Assembly (NCBI GenBank): GCA_037178625.1
Contig: CM074136.1
Location: forward strand, 558,001 to 622,000
Direction: 5' to 3'
DNA: 64,000 bases
DNA from: Skeletonema tropicum
Lineage: Eukaryota; Bacillariophyta; Thalassiosirophyceae; Thalassiosirales; Thalassiosiraceae
The notes under the pieces are model-generated. The model worked only from the letters and a program-made list of their open reading frames with translations, was not told where the DNA came from and did not search any database. The position numbers and the translations under genes were made by a program. Each line of letters opens with the position of its first letter. Position 1 is the first letter of the stretch. This document shows, in pieces, positions 1-8,665 of this stretch.

Positions 1-1418
1 CACAGCATTGCTTTCCCAGAGGAGATCGATGGGAATCTTCCCGTTAGCATTCCGTTTTGATACGGATGCGGCATCATACTTATCAAGAAGAAGCGCTATT
101 GTATCATACTTTGCACTGCGGCATGCGTAATGGAGGGCTGTATTGTTGTCAATATCCACGGCTCGAAGAGTTCTCCTATCGAGGTCGAGCAAGTACTCAA
201 CAACGCTAGCAAAATCGTGGTGCTCACATGCTATGTGCAACGGAAGCGCGAAGCTGTTCTCTAGAGTTCGTATTGCCGATGGATTGCCTTTTATAATTTG
301 ATTGAGCCAAGTCTGACGCTGTTCTGAAGTGCTGTGTGCAAAGGAAGACGTCCATTGTCATCAGGTGTTGTAATGTCGCTTTGATCTTTGGCTTGACGAG
401 CATAGACTAACTCGCTTCTGATGAATGATTGCACTTGTTGATGATAGCGTTGGTTATTGGCCGCAATACTATTGTCTTCAATAGCTTCTGGGTGTGCATC
501 ATAAATTACCTTGATGATTTCAAGAGCAGCATCGATATTTGAATCATCATACTCCCGTTGGCAAGCATAATGAAATAGAGATTTCCCTCGACACTTCTGA
601 AATTTCACATTGGGATCGCAATCCAACAAGTGTTGCACGATTTCAATGGCAGTTTCTGGGTTTCCTCGCATGGACATGCCTTTAATTGCAGCGTGAATCG
701 GATAAAATCCTTCTGCTGCAGCATGATTGATGGCATCGGGGTAAAGTTTGTACAAATATTGTACTGTGGCAACAGAGCCGCAAAGACATGCACAATGGAG
801 AGGTAGCATTCCTAAGGAATTAGTAATTCGTTCGGATCCAGGATATGCTTCGGTCAGCACACGGCAAAACTCAGGAGATCGTTTCTGCGCAGCAATGTGA
901 ATCGGGAGGCGGCCTTTATTATTATCAGCATGCCGGACTGCTTCAGGGTACTTCTCGTTAAGAAACGTTAATAATTTCATCATGGCTGTTTCGTTCATGC
1001 GTTTGTGAGCACATAAGAAGTGTAAAGGCATGTAACCCTGACTGTTTACACTGCGAAGAGTGTCGGGAGCTGCATCAATGAGGAGCTGTATTATCTCCCG
1101 CGTCATACTTTTGTTCAAGCATGCATAGTGGAGCGGTGTGCACCCATGTTGATCAGTAGCCCTAGCAACGCCAGGAAAATATTCAATGAGACAACGAATG
1201 ATACTCTCCTCCACTCTTTCATTACAGCATGCACAAAGGAAGATTTCATCGCCACTAATAAGAATACTATTTGAATTATTTGGTGTCAATCCATGTAGCT
1301 CAAATAATTCACGTAGGCCTTCCTCTGAAAGCAAGTCGGATTTAAAAAACTCAAACAACTCCCTCTTGACTAGGAGGGCATTAGCTGCCCGTTCTTTGTT
1401 ATCACTGTTGTCGTACAT
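1..1418 (-). pseudogene. Ankyrin-repeat protein, frameshifted and running off the left edge
   Basis: The frame reads from an ATG at 1418 for 375 codons through ankyrin repeats (motifs such as TPLHYAC, MPLHFLC, LPIHIAA). It is nearly the same as the first 375 residues of the intact gene at 48381-49961. At about 289-294 the intact copy has four extra bases (TGGC); here their loss turns the codons after GSIKL into a stop. The remaining 290 bases still encode the expected continuation (GNPSAIRTLENN through the final ankyrin units) in another frame, and the 3' end lies outside the window. Ankyrin repeats are protein-binding scaffolds; the partner is unknown. A true 4-bp deletion is my preferred reading because it is not a homopolymer slip. 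The conserved tail KKRKLGA of the intact relatives would lie beyond the edge. Confidence 0.85.
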
Positions 1419-1453
1419 CGTTCATCGACATAGATACTAGTGCAGAGCCCTTC

Positions 1454-1938
1454 GCATAAGCCTGACCCGCCAAAACCTTCAGAGGAACAAAACCATTTTT
1501 TCACACACACCCACCATGGTAACTTGGCCGTAGGGAGATCGATAGGCTGGCACATGTACTCTACTTTATGTCGGAAACGACGATAGGATCGTTTTCGGCT
1601 ATATCTCACGATGTTAAATCTTGTTCATTTAGTTTGGGTTCCATCAGCCCTACGAGAAACAGTGATTCCATTGTAAGCTAGAGTTTGTTAGCCAAATTTG
1701 TCCAGTAATTACTATGGGCCGACAAAAATGCTTATCTTGGCGAGGAAATAAGATATTTATATGATTCTTTCATACGCAAGACCCGCACGAACACACTCGA
1801 AAGGGCTGTATCATTGGTTCTGTCTATATCTTGTCCATAGGGGAAATAAAATTTGGGGCTAGTTAGTACGGCCGCCATGGTGGAGGTGTCTAAAAAAAGG
1901 TTTTGTTCCTCTGAGACGGGCGAAAGACAGGCTTATGC
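1454..1938. mobile_element. Small inverted-repeat (MITE-like) element between the ankyrin and VPS26 genes
   Basis: The two ends are imperfect inverted repeats of about 70 bp. The left end starts GCATAAGCCTG and the right end finishes CAGGCTTATGC; both arms contain GGTTTTGTTCCTCTGA and CCATGGTGG or their complements. The 485-bp interior has no credible gene. The related block near 46.6-48.3 kb lacks it between the same flanks, which supports an insertion. I could not fix a target-site duplication, so the exact ends and the family stay open. Confidence 0.6.
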
Positions 1939-2184
1939 ATGAGGCATGAGGCACCAATTTGAGGAAGAATTTGGAAGGCGGTTTGGTTGGGTAGTATTGT
2001 CTGTCATGTGGTTACATGGTTTTGATTATTGGACGATATTTGATCATTTTGGGCACTTTGCTTGCCCTTTCCATTTTCATTATTTCACATCTAACATCCA
2101 AAAAATCCTTTCTTCATGGCCTGCCTGATTGCTCCTATCGTTACCGTAGTCCTCGTCAATCGCCACGAAAATAAAGATAAAATC

Positions 2185-3751
2185 ATGGTAAGTGATCTCA
2201 TGGTATCATTGGCTCCATCAGTCGGCTTTCAAGCGTCATTGTTTGACTGTCAAATCTCCATCTGACGCTTATCGAGATGCATTAAATTTTTGGATATCGC
2301 TTGTGTTTCATGCGAATTCGTTGCTCACTCTATCTATCTTTACCAACCACAACATAAAAGTCATTCTTCGGTCTCGGCAGCGGAGGCCTCCAAATCAAAA
2401 TAACCCTCAACGGCACACCGGACACACATCCCAACAACATTGTGTATTTACGTCACCGTCCGTCATGGAAGGTTCGTAAAAATGTCTTTACCGTTTTGAA
2501 AAATCACAACAACAGCAGCAGCAATACTACTACTGCTGACAATAATGCCCAGCAACAGCAGAGGGGAATTGTACCGAATAAGAATACTGGTAATGTTGTT
2601 GGCAATAATAATCGCATCATGGTGTATTCGTGTGATCATGATACCGAGGGATCGATTACATTGACCATGGGGAATGGAAAGAAATTGGATCATTTGGGAA
2701 TTCAGGTCAAATTCTTTGGACGGATTGATATGGTGAGTTTATTATACGTTACCTGCTTATCATGATGGAATAATCACGTGTGCTAGAGCGAGTTATGACT
2801 ATCGCTTTGGCACTGCTTGGACTTGGATGTAATTGTTTCTCTGATGAAATTATGATCATGTTGTGCTCACAACATCTTGTGTGTGTGCTCAACTGTAATT
2901 ATACTCTTGACAAAAACCACAACTAATTATCAACGCAACAATAACAAACAAACAAACAACAGGAGGGGGGAGTACACGAAGGCCGACCACACTACGATTT
3001 CATCTCCCTCTCCAAGGAACTTCTCCCCCCAGGTTCACTCTATGATACCCGTACCGTCCCATTTAACTTTCGTGGGGTTGAAAAAATTCATGAAACATAC
3101 CATGGACGGAATGTCTCGGTCAAGTACTTTGTTCAGGTGGAAGTCAAACGACAGTGGTTGCCACCCATTACTGCCGAACATGAGGTGTTAGTTCAAATTC
3201 CGGGAGTGGAACCTAGTGTGAATGAACCAATCAAGATGGAGGTGGGGATTGAAGATTGTCTTCACATTGAATTTGAGTATGAGAAGAGATGTTATCATTT
3301 GCACGATGTCATTTGTGGACAAATCAATTTCTTATTGGTGAGGATTAAGATTAAACATATGGAATTGGCAGTCATACGGAGGGAGACGAGTGGGGAGGGA
3401 TTGGCACAGAGTGCTGCTGCAATGGGTGGTGGACCGAATGGTGGTGGGGCTGGTGGTGGTGGTGGGGGGGCTCATACGACTGGAAATTCTTCCAAGGCTG
3501 GGCAGAATATTGTTACGGAGACACAAACTTTGTTAAAGTATGAAATTATGGATGGTGCACCTGTCAAGGGGGAATTGATTCCGGTAAGGTTGTATTTGAA
3601 GGGGATTCCGGCGGATGTTACACCGACGTATCATGCGGAGAATAATCGATTTTCGGTACGGTACTTTTTGAATTTGGTGTTGGTGGATGAGGAGGATAGG
3701 AGGTACTTTAAGCAGCAGGAGATTATTCTGTGGAGAAAGAATTTGGGTTGA
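2185..3751 (+). CDS. VPS26: VPS26, retromer subunit (three exons)
   Basis: VPS26 is the arrestin-like subunit of the retromer cargo-recognition trimer, which works with VPS35 and VPS29 on endosomes to recycle membrane proteins. Proposed exons are 2185-2187 (the ATG alone), 2361-2732 and 2963-3751, with GT-AG introns of 173 and 230 bp, both in phase 0, giving 387 residues. Joining the ATG to exon 2 gives [10 protein letters not shown], the expected N-terminus. Family blocks follow in order: [100 protein letters not shown]. Two loops are enlarged by low-complexity sequence: Asn/Gln/Thr-rich near residues 45-75 and Gly-rich around the middle of exon 3. The next gene (3902, minus) converges on it. 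Splice sites are inferred by eye. Confidence 0.93.
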
Positions 3752-3901
3752 GGTGTAGTGTGTGTCTATGTTGTATAGACGTTGATGAGTTATCACGTGC
3801 TATAAAGTGCTTAAGTATTTGTTTAGGAATTCTTATTTAGTGTCAAGTGGCCTTTGGCTCAATAATTCGACACTATGACGATAGATGGTGACAGTGCAGC
3901 T

Positions 3902-5562
3902 TCAACCAAAGATGTACTTGGAAGAGTCACCTGGAAAGTAGTAGTCGACAACTCTCTCAAAGGACTTCTGTTGTGAATTGCGGACTGATGGTGGAGCGGG
4001 GACTTTGGCAAGATTGACTGAGTTGAGCTGCTTCAGCCGGAGATAGCCCAAGATCTTGCCAAAACAGTATGGGCTATGCTCGATATGTGTCACCTTGCTC
4101 TCATTTGCTGCCTTCTTGAGCAAGTTGATTTCGTCGGAAAGGAGGCAGAGGGTTCCCACACGCTCGACTCCGAGCATCTTCAACCCTTCTACACTGAGAG
4201 CCAAGAGCTCCGATCCATTGATGGAATTCTCTCTAAATAGGCTACCAACGTTGTCCGAAATGCCCTCAATGTCATTTACCCAGCTCGTCACTTCATCTGG
4301 GGTCCACGACTTGACCGGAGGGAATGATCCTTGAACAGTCCACTTCGAGTCGTCAAACTGCTGAGCTAGCACCGAGTCTTCTGCGACCATCAAAGTAGCA
4401 CGCCTCGTGGCCATCATGGTACCGCAAACATTCAACGTGACGACATCCTTCACATTTCCAGTTGCCAAGGATTCAATGAAGTGCTTCTCGTCCTTGTACG
4501 TCTCTTCAAGATGGGTAACTTCTGCGTCAAAAGCATAAAGAGCCTCCCACTTCTTATTGAGGACATGATTGACCGCCTTGGTAAATTCCTTGATTGCAGG
4601 GGAATAAGAGGGGCGTTTTGTGTCCTTCCTTACGCCTACAGCAGGAGGTGCAATGCCGTTAATGGAAAACACCTCCATCTCTTTGATTCTATATTGCAGC
4701 ACCCCTTTCACCTGAGCAGGGCTTTGCTCGTATGAGTGTCCAGTCTGAACAACTACTTGCGTTCCATCGACGTATAGGTCACCTCTCCCAAACATTCCTT
4801 TCCCAAACATTGGACCATAGTCGACAGTACTTTGGATTGCATAACCATTATCTGGATTCTTTAGCTTCATCTAAGAGGAAAATCAAGAACAAATCCAGTC
4901 AAGGTAAAGAGGAAAGCCTTATCTGCTTTTGCTGTTGTCCCGTAGAAATCAGGCTCACTCCAGGATGAGTTCGTGAAACCTCCCAATACTCCTCCTTCGG
5001 TAGTTTCAATCAATACAATGGTAGGACCTTTGTTGCTGCAATTAGCATAAAATGAGCTGTTGGATGAACCATCACGGGAATGGCGATAGAGTAAATCCCA
5101 TTCACCGTCTGATCCATCTTGCTCCAACCAGTTGTAAATAACATTGGCATGCGTGGAATCCTGTATAATGTTGCTTTCAAGCTTCCGAGGAAGAGGGACT
5201 TGAAACAGTTCTAGCTGATGTGTTGCACTGTCTCGAGCTCTTCGTACACGCTTGGGGGATCAGAATAATTGTCTTCGGCTGATGATGCCAACTCATTCAG
5301 ATAAACCACAATCGCCTGAAAGCAATCTCCATCCACGTCCAAAAAGATTCTTCCGTCGCCATCTCTGAGCAGCGTCTTTTCCCAGCGTCCACTGAATAAC
5401 GCCTCCAATCTCGTGCCTTCCCACCGAGTCAAAGTTCCTCGCTGAGTAGAAATGATTTTTCCACCGGCATTGATTTCGATGATGTCATCATCGCTCACAT
5501 CTTCATTGCCGTTGCTGACTACAGCCTGGACTTTCTCCTCTTCGATATTCGGGGGGGGAGCT
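3902..5562 (-). pseudogene. BTB-TLDc protein, main part (separated from its 5' end by an element)
   Basis: Read on the minus strand from the element edge, the order is a T1-type BTB domain (DDDIIEINAGGKIISTQRG, then EALFSGRW and DCFQAIVVYLNEL), a TLDc domain (WDLLYRHSRDG, GPTIVLIETTEGGVLGGFT, KAFLFTL, YGPMFGKGMFGRGDLYV), a linker, a second BTB start (VVTLNVCGTMMATRRATL) with a SAM-like helical insert (WTPDEVTSWVNDIEGIS), and the end of that BTB (SPYCFGKILGYLRLKQL). Such proteins act in ubiquitin-ligase adaptors or stress responses; the function here is not known. The frame shifts twice: near 5218, where TVQH continues as QLELF one base out of frame, and near 4868, where the TLDc domain continues as MKLKNPDNG. 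Both need one added base. The 5' part lies at 8155-8481 beyond the inserted element. Confidence 0.8.
5559..5562. repeat. Left 4-bp target-site duplication (AGCT)
   Basis: AGCT lies directly outside the left terminal inverted repeat and is matched by AGCT at 8155-8158 outside the right one. Keeping one copy and removing the element joins the two halves of the BTB-TLDc gene in frame. AGCT is its own complement, so by itself it could also be counted as part of the inverted repeat; the frame restoration is the stronger argument. Confidence 0.65.
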
Positions 5563-5760
5563 GGCGTTTTAAACGCCAGTAGACTACCATCGCACTTTTT
5601 AAAGATTTGCCGAGCACTAGATAAATTCGCATAACGCTAGTAAACATCTCAATCATTCCGACCTCCGATGTCAACCAAAACTCAACCGACCGATCGATCC
5701 AATGATTGTAATGAACTCTCCACCCAAAACGGTAGGGACACCACCCCTATTGCAGAGTCG
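5563..5760. repeat. Left terminal inverted repeat
   Basis: This arm is matched by 7965-8154 in opposite orientation. It is not uniformly conserved: the outer 40 bp, an ACTAGCGTT block and the inner GGGTGGTGTCCCTACCG block match well, while the stretch between diverges. The outermost 19 bases form a palindrome (CTGGCGTTTTAAACGCCAG). Confidence 0.7.
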
Positions 5761-7107
5761 GGGGTGGTCACTTCATCGAGCATTGAGGCTCCAAAGAAGA
5801 CGTCCCGAACTGGTCGAGTGTTGAAGCCGTCGGCGAAGCAACAAGCTGCGAATGATGCGAGTGCATCGCGAGTCAGCCGCATCACGGGCAACGAAAGTCT
5901 GGCTGATAAGACTGCACGTTGTGACTTTAGTTCTAATGGCTCGATCAATGAGGTATTCCCTTGCCACAAAGGAAAGGGGACGCATGATATCCCTCCCGAG
6001 GTGCTTTCTTTGAGGAGAACTTCTACAGGGAAGGCGAATGCAGTCCGAGAATGGCGCATGCTCACAGACAGGCAGCAATTGTCCACAATTAACCGTATTT
6101 TGGAATCTCAGCAGCGCGAGGAACAAGCTGCAGCGAGGGCTCTTGCAGAGATTGACATGGGAGGAGGCAGAGGAAAGAGAAAGCGAGCTAGTACGGAGAA
6201 GGCGCAGCAACAGAAATCGACGGAAGTTGTCCCTCCTCCAAAGAAGAAGAAGAAGCGAGCGCCCAAGGAAAAGACGCAGGCACAGATAGATGAGTCTGCT
6301 AAATTGAAGAGGGCTCGTGATGACCGTCGTAATGCCGTTAGGAGGGAGAATGCGGCCAAGGAGAGAAAGAGTCGTTTACAAGAAGATGTAAGTACCATAG
6401 TTGTTGTTAGGTCATTGCCCATGCTATTCTTCGTCATAATGTCACCCTAATGCTGCTCTGTTATCTATTAGAACATCACTGGGTCTCTTGTTCAGCCCGA
6501 AGCTGCCGCTGATGCTTCGGCGTCTGCCAAGGCTCTATCATCTAACAAGAACAAACGGCGCAAAGTGGATATTAAGCCTACCAATGTTCGCCAATTGGTG
6601 GACAAGACAGCTCGTCAGTTAGAAAAGTGGCGTTCAAGAATGTCATGAAGTTTTCTGAGTGTAACACTCTTACTCCTGCAGCTGTTGCCGAGGCTGGTGC
6701 GGATGCAAAGAATTCACAAGTTGTTATCAGTCTAAACACTGTTGCGCACCACCAAATAGGTAGACTTGGTGGAAAAAACAAGAATAGTACTATGAATGCT
6801 GATGATGCGCCATCGCCCGACATTAAAGTTGGGATTATTGGAGGAAAGAGCGAGTGGGATGATTTACTCCGTATAATGTTCCATGCAGGTGCCGTTGAAA
6901 GTCTTCGTAGTCTCTTTGAGCAGTATAAGGAGCCAGTTCGACCCAGTACAAATTTGACATTCATTAGCAGCGTTAAAGAGACTGACGAGTACTATGCGGG
7001 AGAAGTCTAGGGAGAGAGCACCGAAAGTACAAACAATGGAGCAAGTTCTTACCAATCTTGGTTCAGCTGTTACAACTCAGACTCGGCCTTTACGTCCTAG
7101 GAACTAA
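5668..7107 (+). CDS. Element gene A: basic, probably nuclear protein of unknown function
   Basis: Exon 1 runs from ATG at 5668 to 6387, an 84-bp intron (GTAAGT to TTAG) lies at 6388-6471, and exon 2 starts at 6472. As written the frame ends at 6648 (298 residues). One extra base in the AAAA run near 6624 would carry it into an open stretch up to 7010 (LEK, then VAFKNVMKFSECN), and loss of one G near 6999 would extend it to the TAA at 7105-7107 (EKSRERAPKVQTMEQVLTNL). The protein is Lys/Arg-rich, with nuclear-localisation-like runs (GKRKRAS, PPPKKKKKRAPKEK, NKRRKVD) and a charged helical stretch KLKRARDDRRNAVRRENAAK loosely like a bZIP basic region. The start lies inside the left inverted repeat. 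I do not recognise the family; a DNA-binding role is inference from composition. Confidence 0.6.
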
Positions 7108-7127
7108 TTCACTATTACAGATTGTTA

Positions 7128-7961
7128 TCATGAATATGTGTCTCCCTTTTCGCGTAGATGCTTTCCTAGAGAGAAGAACTCCGACTCCATTAGCTCCTTT
7201 CTGGATGCATGCGTCACAAGATTAGATTCACTCTGTCTCGTCAAAACTCCATCCTTCAGCTCTTGTGCTAGCTTCGGATAAGCTTTGAACTCTTTTTGAC
7301 GCCATTTGATAAGGAACTTAATGATAATATCTTTCTTTGTGTTCAAATTCATCTCGTGCGCTGGAATTTTCACCTTCTTTTTCGTCCTCGCTTTATCTCG
7401 CTTGATCATGCGATCTATCTCTTTCAGAAGCAAAGCTTTTTTGCACTCTCTTGGCTTTAGATCTTGTGCGCTTGTTGTAGTTGCAAGTTTCGTATCCAAT
7501 TCCACTGCTGCCTTTAGATTTTTCGTCGTAGTCTTTACCTTCGCTAGTCCTTTCTCTGATCTTTCAACAGCATTATAATTGTAGATGTAGCACGTGATAA
7601 AGTATTCTTCCAGCCTCTCATCCCATGATCGAAGACAGAGACAGAGTCATCGCTGGAAGGTTGACTCCTCCGGGCAGACTGCCTCTTCATCTTCATTGGA
7701 CGACAACATCATAATAATGCTCGCATGGCGTAATGATGACATGATCATCGGTATTTGCGATTGCCTTGTTACAGCAGGCGCACTCCAAGCCATCATGGGG
7801 AACAGCAACTTGTTCAGATTCATTAGGAGGGGGTACACTACTTCTCTCCTCCGCTGCAGCCGACCTAGCACAACACGTGCCTCACGATCAGTCAATTCCT
7901 GATCATTGCGAGACCTCTTACTTCGAGAGCCTCTACCGCCCGAATTACGCCCTCCCCTCAT
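7128..7961 (-). pseudogene. Element gene B: frame-broken Cys/His and Lys-rich protein of unknown function
   Basis: The minus strand opens with MRGGRNSGGRGSRSKRSRND near the right inverted repeat and ends with a clean Lys-rich C-terminal stretch (7505-7128) containing KALLLKEIDRMIKRDKAR and IIIKFLIKWRQKEFKAYP. The frame from the start is open to a TGA at 7647-7649 and then continues. Between about 7730 and 7860 a neighbouring frame looks more protein-like and contains ECACCNKAIANTDDHV followed by TPCEHYYDV, a CxCC-x15-CxH spacing that hints at a zinc-binding finger. Several frame shifts or unrecognised introns are therefore needed. No family is recognised. Convergent with gene A. Confidence 0.45.
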
Positions 7962-7964
7962 GGT

Positions 7965-8154
7965 TGATAGGGGTGGTGTCCCTACCGTTTTGGATGGAGA
8001 ACAGATTCCTACCGCTACTTTTCTCCGTAGGGGTTCCGATGGATGATTTCCAGAGGTCTAAAGTCAAGCTTGTTTCTAGCTTTAAGCGAGTTTTACTAGC
8101 GTTCATCAAATATTTAAAAAGTGCGACGGTGAGTCTACTGGCGTTTAAAACGCC
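7965..8154. repeat. Right terminal inverted repeat
   Basis: Opposite-orientation partner of 5563-5760, with the same order of conserved blocks: the inner GGGTGGTGTCCCTACCG block, TTTTACTAGCGTT, TTTAAAAAGTGCGACGGT and the terminal palindrome. AGCT (8155-8158) follows directly. Confidence 0.7.
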
Positions 8155-8481
8155 AGCTGTCGCACGAATATTGTTGAAGCGATTAAGGACTTGCTTTCCT
8201 GCGTCCTCGAGTTTTGTGACTTCCATAGCGTAGCGGATTTCATGCTCACGACGGGCTGCTTTGAGCTGTTCGTCGGCTCTGTAAAGATCATCGGCTCGCT
8301 TTCTGGCATCGGCTGAGGCTCGCTCAAATGCTTCTTTTGAGGGAGTCTTTGTGGGTGAAACAAGGTCTTGAGCAGTGGTATCACTGGTTGCGCACCAGGG
8401 CAGGTCGGCGTCGTTGCGTTTTGTTTGAGACATGATGGATAGGGCCGAGGTTACAATTGATGCAGTTGCTGACGATGTCAT
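8155..8481 (-). pseudogene. BTB-TLDc gene, 5' part (coiled-coil N-terminus)
   Basis: In-frame ATGs lie at 8481 and 8433; the second gives MSQTKRNDADLPWC. The reading is Ala/Glu/Lys/Arg-rich and likely a coiled coil (KEAFERASADARKRADDLY, AARREHEIRYAMEVTKLED), ending ...LNRFNNIRAT at the element. Skipping the element with one AGCT kept gives IRATAPPPNIEEEKVQ, which runs in frame into the BTB domain at 5498. A coiled coil before BTB and TLDc is the order I know from related diatom proteins. The open frame also runs on into the element's right inverted repeat to 7945, which I take to be read-through. Confidence 0.7.
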
Positions 8482-8665
8482 CAAACAGTTGATTGCTGCG
8501 TTATGTTCAATGTGCACCAAAGCGGACCGCGACGAATTTTTCAGCGAAGAAGGCACGAACAATTTTCGCCACGACTGAGATTCAAATGAATATGGTATCG
8601 TACAATACGAGAAAGGAGAAGTATTTATGGTAGGCTTAAGAAGTATTCCTGGAGCCGTCGCTAGC

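Larger units (their letters stand above)
5563..8154. mobile_element. 2,592-bp TIR element with two convergent genes, inserted in the BTB-TLDc gene
   Basis: The ends carry matching inverted repeats starting GGCGTTTTAAACGCCAGTAG. Each arm then has a block around GTGCGAYGGT, TTTAAAAAG and ACTAGCGTT, and, about 160-190 bp from the edge, a block reading GGGTGGTGTCCCTACCGTTT from inside outward. Flanks are AGCT on both sides. Inside, one gene runs right (5668-7107) and one runs left (7961-7128); they converge with about 20 bp between them. Convergent genes started from long inverted repeats recall MuDR elements of plants, but I see no recognisable transposase and the 4-bp duplication does not fit the Mutator type. 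No family is assigned. Both genes contain frame breaks, so this copy may be inactive. Confidence 0.75.

Noticed and set aside
5563..8154. Assignment of the 2.6-kb element to Mutator
   Set aside because: The convergent two-gene plan is suggestive, but the duplication appears to be 4 bp and no MURA-like transposase is visible.
7945..8154. Reading the minus-strand frame across 8155 into the element as one native protein
   Set aside because: The part inside the element is inverted-repeat sequence also present at the left end; the native continuation fits the BTB part at 5558 instead.
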